Source: an uncultured Actinomyces sp. (GTDB lineage Bacteria; Actinomycetota; Actinomycetes; Actinomycetales; Actinomycetaceae). From it: 18,410 bases of DNA. Shown one piece after another: positions 15,520-18,410 of the stretch (positions are counted from its first letter, which is position 1; each line of letters begins with the position of its first letter). The position numbers were made by a program, and so were the translations under genes. The stretch covers positions 1 through 18,410 of the forward strand of contig UWSI01000030.1 in the NCBI GenBank assembly GCA_900541895.1, in the 5' to 3' direction. The notes under the pieces were generated by a model. It worked only from the letters and a program-made list of their open reading frames with translations. It was not told the DNA's origin and searched no databases.

Positions 15520-16557
15520 ATGCGTTCTTCACTCACTCCTTCTCCCAGAGATGAACATGTGACGGCTCCGTGTGTGCCCGGCGTGAAGGAAGATCCCTGT
15601 GCAGAGTCACTGAACACCATCGAAGAACGTCCTGAGTCCACAACGCATTCCCATGCTCACGACCATTCGCACGGACATGCTGCTTCTCGTCAAAGGCTTG
15701 CGATTGCGCTGGCAATTTCAGCGACGGTTTTCATCGCAGAACTTGTTGCCGCTTTCTTCACGTCGTCTTTGTCTCTTGCAGCCGATGCCGGGCATATGGC
15801 GGTTGATTCTGCGGGACTGGTCATCGCTTTTATCGCGGCAACGCTTGCTTTGCGTCCCCGCGATAACCGAAGGACATGGGGATGGGCGCGTTCAGAAGTT
15901 CTTGCCGCAGCCTTCCAAGCGGGCATGTTGGTCATCATCAGTCTTTTAGTTGCGATTGAAGGCATTCAACGCCTGCTATCCCCCGTCGAGGTTCATGCAG
16001 CACCCATGCTGTGGGTTGGAATTCTGGGTTTGGCAGCAAACGCACTCTCACTATTGGTACTGATCGGTGGACACCAGGCATCGCTTAATATCCGCGCTGC
16101 CGTTCTTGAGGTGGCCAATGATGCCTTGGGATCGTTGGCAGTCATCATTGCTGCAATCGTTGAATTGATCGGTGGATGGAATCGCGCAGATGCCGTGGCA
16201 TCGATGTTCATCGCGCTCTTAATGGCTCCGCGCGCATGCATGTTGTTGCTTCGAACCTTGCGGATTTTGATGGAGGAAGTCCCCGAGGAAATCGACCTTG
16301 CTCAGGTCCGCCAGCACATGCTCTCGATTCCCTTGGTCAAGGACGTTCACGATCTTCACGTGAGTTCGGTGGCTTCAAACCTGGTCACCGTCACCGCGCA
16401 TATTGAGGTTGCCGAGGCCGTCACTGCCAATCAGCGAGACCAGATCATTCACTCTCTGAACGAGTGCGCAATGCACCATTTCCCCGTTGAAATTGCCCAT
16501 TCAACCTTCCAGGTCGAATCAATCTCCCACGCAAAACACGAGCATCTTCAGCACTAA
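15520..16557 (+). CDS. Cation diffusion facilitator metal exporter
   Basis: A 345-residue CDF-family antiporter of the CzcD/ZnT type that exports divalent metals, most likely Zn2+, from the cytoplasm. The His-rich N-terminal tail HSHAHDHSHGH (43-53) is a typical metal-binding segment. Six spans lie between about 58 and 250. The intramembrane site shows Asp89 and His92/Asp96 (DAGHMAVDSAGL) in span 2, and Glu197/Asp201 (LEVANDALGS) in span 5, where the classical histidine is replaced by Glu. The cytoplasmic domain has HDLHVSS (277-283) where HDLHVW is usual, and the tail is again His-rich (HAKHEHLQH). The frame opens at 15493, but that ATG lies upstream of the promoter, so the ATG at 15520 is chosen. 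It sits between two gene remnants. Confidence 0.92.
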   Translation: MRSSLTPSPRDEHVTAPCVPGVKEDPCAESLNTIEERPESTTHSHAHDHSHGHAASRQRLAIALAISATVFIAELVAAFFTSSLSLAADAGHMAVDSAGLVIAFIAATLALRPRDNRRTWGWARSEVLAAAFQAGMLVIISLLVAIEGIQRLLSPVEVHAAPMLWVGILGLAANALSLLVLIGGHQASLNIRAAVLEVANDALGSLAVIIAAIVELIGGWNRADAVASMFIALLMAPRACMLLLRTLRILMEEVPEEIDLAQVRQHMLSIPLVKDVHDLHVSSVASNLVTVTAHIEVAEAVTANQRDQIIHSLNECAMHHFPVEIAHSTFQVESISHAKHEHLQH

Positions 16558-16582
16558 AACCTTTTTCGGCTCCGCGCCCTCC

Positions 16583-16735
16583 ACTTCTCCCAAGCTGCAC
16601 AGGGATAGACCCACACACGGCACCCTCAACGAAGGTGATGTGCTCATAGAGCGCAATGAGCTGTCCCAAGACTGAAGGGGTCAGCGCGGGCGCCATAATC
16701 GAGGTCGTGGGACGGTTGCCGGTGAACACGCGGGC
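16583..16735 (-). pseudogene. Degraded fragment of glucose-6-phosphate isomerase
   Basis: On the minus strand this reads SARVFTGNRPTTSIMAPALT and then PSVLGQLIALYEHITFVEGA, closely matching the conserved part of glucose-6-phosphate isomerase around the GNRP(T/S)T block and the VLGQLIALYEH helix. The next family block (WGI..FDQWGVELGK) is collapsed to VCGSIPVQLGR, which points to a deletion or frameshift. The frame then runs into unrelated sequence and ends inside the CDF gene. Upstream, the match fades after about ten residues. A functional enzyme has about 550 residues, so this is a relic. Its G+C (about 68% on one counted line) fits the downstream segment, not the CDF gene. Recognition is by motif only. 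Confidence 0.75.
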
Positions 16736-16958
16736 GGAGACGATGACCGGGTGCGTGAAGGCTTCACCAAAGCGAGCGGAACACCTTTCGTCGGCGGGCA
16801 CGTCCGCGCATGCAAGGCCCGAGACCCCTGCATCAACCACCAAAATCCTCATGACACCACGCTAGCGTCACCCAGCAACACTGCGGCGCTGATCAGCTCG
16901 AATCTTGGGGTGCACGTGCTCCGACGAAGACGTTCACGATCCTGTTTCTCGCGTGCCC
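16736..16958. other. Non-coding stretch between the isomerase relic and the MerR promoter
   Basis: No gene is supported here. The minus strand is open to 16852 and would begin MRILVVDAGVSGLACA. That resembles the FAD/NAD-binding start of flavin oxidoreductases (usual form VVGAGVSGLA) but with Asp for the first key Gly and no continuation, so it may be a second scrap or chance. A plus-strand frame from 16751 runs into the MerR gene, but its residues look untranslated. Confidence 0.4.
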
Positions 16959-16989
16959 TTGACAGTGACGTAGGGTCACAGTGTTCGAT
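16959..16989 (+). promoter_or_regulatory. MerR-type promoter with dyad in a 19-base spacer
   Basis: TTGACA (16959-16964) is a perfect -35. A TTCGAT hexamer (16984-16989) follows after 19 bases, the over-long spacing typical of promoters controlled by MerR-family activators. The spacer holds a perfect dyad GTGAC-n5-GTCAC (16965-16969 and 16975-16979), positioned as a MerR dimer site. The predicted start of transcription coincides with the ATG at 16997, so the message would be leaderless. Autoregulation is inference from this geometry. Confidence 0.65.
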
Positions 16990-16996
16990 GGGTTCC

Positions 16997-17863
16997 ATGA
17001 GAGTCAAAGAGATGGCTGACCTCGCGGGTACAACGACGCGGACGGTGCGCTACTACCACCGCGTGGGGCTTCTGCCTGTGCCCCCGGTCGTCGCGGGGCA
17101 CCGCGACTATGGAATCAAGCACCTGGCACGCCTGCTGCGTATCCGTTGGCTTGCTGAGTCCGGCATCCCGCTGGGGAAGATCCCCCAGATACTCCCCGAA
17201 CGACCCGATCAGCCGATAGACGCCATCGAGGCCGATCTGCTGGCGACTCGAGCCCAGATTGAAGCCCGCATGGCGGTCCTGCGTGACCAGTGCGAGCGGA
17301 TAGACCGACTCGTTGCCAGAGTACGCTCGGGCGAGGTACTTTCGCCGCTCCCGGTCGTCCTCGAACATTTCTACAATCGCATCGAGGTCCTTATTGAGGA
17401 CCCAGCAACACTATCCATCGTGCACACGGACCGGCGCATCATCTTGACCCTGGCGCTGTCGGGATTCATTCCATCCTCGCTGGGTCCTCTCATTGACGGA
17501 CTCAACGACGAGGACCACCGAGCGGTGGCCAGCATGCTCACTACGTTCGCTAAGCTCGACCGCAACCGCTACCCCGATGCTTATGACGACGAGGAGAGGA
17601 AGCGCGTCATCAAGGAACTTGAAGAAACCGCGTGGGCAGTCCTCGAGCGCAACAGGTCGACAGCCCTCAGAGTGCTGCAAAACCTGCCCAGCGGCGGACC
17701 CGGGCACCTCCTATGGAAGCAGGTGGCCCGCCTGTCCAAGATCGGCTATCCCGAGCCGAACCAGAGACAAGTCATCAAGCTCTTGCTTCGTCGCGTTCGC
17801 GAGGACCCAGAGTTTGGTCTGGTACTTGAAGAGAAAACAGGAAAGGACTGGGACCTTGTCTAA
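16997..17863 (+). CDS. MerR-family transcriptional regulator of an ABC exporter
   Basis: A 288-residue regulator with an N-terminal MerR winged helix-turn-helix: MRVKEMADLAGTTTRTVRYY (1-20), HRVGLLPVP (21-29), and the second helix-turn-helix KHLARLLRIRWLAESGIPLG (41-60). A helical linker (75-110) is the usual dimer coiled coil. The remaining 175 residues form a mainly helical domain that I do not recognise. It lacks the Cys pattern of metal-sensing MerR proteins and any clear drug-binding fold motif, so the signal is unknown. The frame is open from 16751 and another ATG is at 16988, but the promoter geometry favours 16997. The stop overlaps the TTG start of the ABC ATPase gene by 8 bases, so the pair is co-expressed and this protein probably controls the exporter. 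G+C is about 67%, above that of the upstream genes. Confidence 0.88.
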   Translation: MRVKEMADLAGTTTRTVRYYHRVGLLPVPPVVAGHRDYGIKHLARLLRIRWLAESGIPLGKIPQILPERPDQPIDAIEADLLATRAQIEARMAVLRDQCERIDRLVARVRSGEVLSPLPVVLEHFYNRIEVLIEDPATLSIVHTDRRIILTLALSGFIPSSLGPLIDGLNDEDHRAVASMLTTFAKLDRNRYPDAYDDEERKRVIKELEETAWAVLERNRSTALRVLQNLPSGGPGHLLWKQVARLSKIGYPEPNQRQVIKLLLRRVREDPEFGLVLEEKTGKDWDLV

Positions 17864-18410
17864 TCTCATCGAGGCCGAGGGCCTCATCAAGAGCTTCGGG
17901 AAGGTCAAGGCGCTGGACGGCCTCGACCTGGGGGTCGGGAAGGGCCAGATCCACGGCTTCCTGGGCCCCAACGGCGCGGGGAAGTCCACGACGATCCGCG
18001 TGCTGCTGGGCATGTACCACACCGACGGCGGCCGTGCCCGGGTCATGGGGATGGACCCCACCCGCGCTGCCTCCCACATTATCCGTCGCCTCGCCTACGT
18101 GCCCGGATCGGTGAGCCTGTGGCCCAGTCTCACGGGCGGGCAGGTGCTCGACACCCTGGCGGGCCTACGCGGCTCGCGCGACCGCGCCCGCGAGGAGCAG
18201 CTCACCGAGCGCTTCAACCTGGACCTCACCAAGAAAGTGCGGACCTACTCCAAGGGCAACGCGCAGAAGGTGGCACTCGTGGCCGCCCTGTCCGCGCCCG
18301 TGGACCTGCTCATCCTCGATGAGCCGACATCGGGACTTGACCCTCTCATGGAGCGCGTCTTCACGGACGCGGTCCGCGAGGCCGCCGATGGGGGCGCCCC
18401 CGTCCTGCTG
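17856..18410 (+). CDS. ABC exporter ATP-binding subunit (truncated by window end)
   Basis: The first 185 residues of an ABC transporter ATPase of the antibiotic/drug-exporter type; the gene continues past the window. It starts at TTG (17856-17858), overlapping the MerR stop as TTGTCTAA, with AAAGGA about 10 bases upstream. Walker A is GPNGAGKST (37-45). The Q-loop region reads YVPGSVSLWPSLTGG (81-95) with Gly in place of the usual Gln, as is common in this exporter subgroup. The signature is YSKGNAQK (131-138), a variant of LSGGQ. Walker B is LLILDEPTSGLDP (151-163). A partner permease is expected just downstream but cannot be seen. G+C is about 70%, clearly above the 55-58% of the housekeeping genes. 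The substrate is unknown. Confidence 0.93.
   Translation, partial: MSNLIEAEGLIKSFGKVKALDGLDLGVGKGQIHGFLGPNGAGKSTTIRVLLGMYHTDGGRARVMGMDPTRAASHIIRRLAYVPGSVSLWPSLTGGQVLDTLAGLRGSRDRAREEQLTERFNLDLTKKVRTYSKGNAQKVALVAALSAPVDLLILDEPTSGLDPLMERVFTDAVREAADGGAPVLL

Noticed and set aside
16751..16996. 82 extra N-terminal residues for the MerR protein
   Set aside because: The stretch is upstream of and through the promoter and dyad, and a MerR protein normally begins directly with its helix-turn-helix.
1..18410. CRISPR arrays, insertion sequences, phage attachment at the tRNA
   Set aside because: No regularly spaced repeats, transposase or integrase frames, and no direct repeat of the tRNA 3' end were seen by eye.

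Overview
The window looks like a chromosomal segment of an actinobacterium, probably Actinomycetaceae (Schaalia/Actinomyces-like). That placement is inference. It rests on the gene set and order mfd, small lipoprotein, eno, FtsB/DivIC-like gene, DUF501 gene, ppx, which resembles the actinobacterial mfd-eno-ppx neighbourhood known from Mycobacterium. It also rests on a class-typical Mfd, on frequent GTG starts, and on a base composition of about 55-58% G+C in the housekeeping part (counted by hand on single 60-base lines).

Layout. Positions 1-13686 are almost entirely a minus-strand series, read from high to low coordinates. It runs: galactokinase (galK); peptidyl-tRNA hydrolase (pth); the transcription-repair coupling factor (mfd); a SurA-N-like lipoprotein; enolase (eno); an FtsB/DivIC-type septum protein; a DUF501 protein; an exopolyphosphatase (ppx); a tRNA-Leu(UAA); a Bax inhibitor-1/YccA membrane protein; an FKBP-type prolyl isomerase; and an AI-2E/PerM-family membrane protein. 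Stem-loop terminators lie after the lipoprotein gene, after eno and after the BI-1 gene, so they split this run into several transcription units. pth and mfd abut with no gap, and the tRNA begins 8 bases after the ppx stop.

Positions 13687-16557 hold a plus-strand 2H-phosphoesterase gene, a convergent exonuclease III gene (xth), and a plus-strand CDF metal exporter. In front of the CDF gene lies a 43-codon scrap that reads as the C-terminus of a zinc alcohol dehydrogenase. The CDF gene appears to be leaderless, and a near-perfect 25-base palindrome sits over its promoter.

After 16557 the G+C rises to about 67-72%. This part holds a decayed piece of glucose-6-phosphate isomerase on the minus strand. 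It is followed by a plus-strand MerR-type regulator with a long-spacer promoter containing a dyad, overlapped by an ABC exporter ATPase gene that runs off the window end. This looks like the start of an inserted, self-regulated efflux module.

I found no CRISPR array, transposase, phage gene or clearly new multi-gene system. The points most worth a second look are the MerR-ABC module and its promoter, the two gene remnants around the CDF gene, the CDF operator candidate, and the unusually short variable arm of the tRNA-Leu(UAA).
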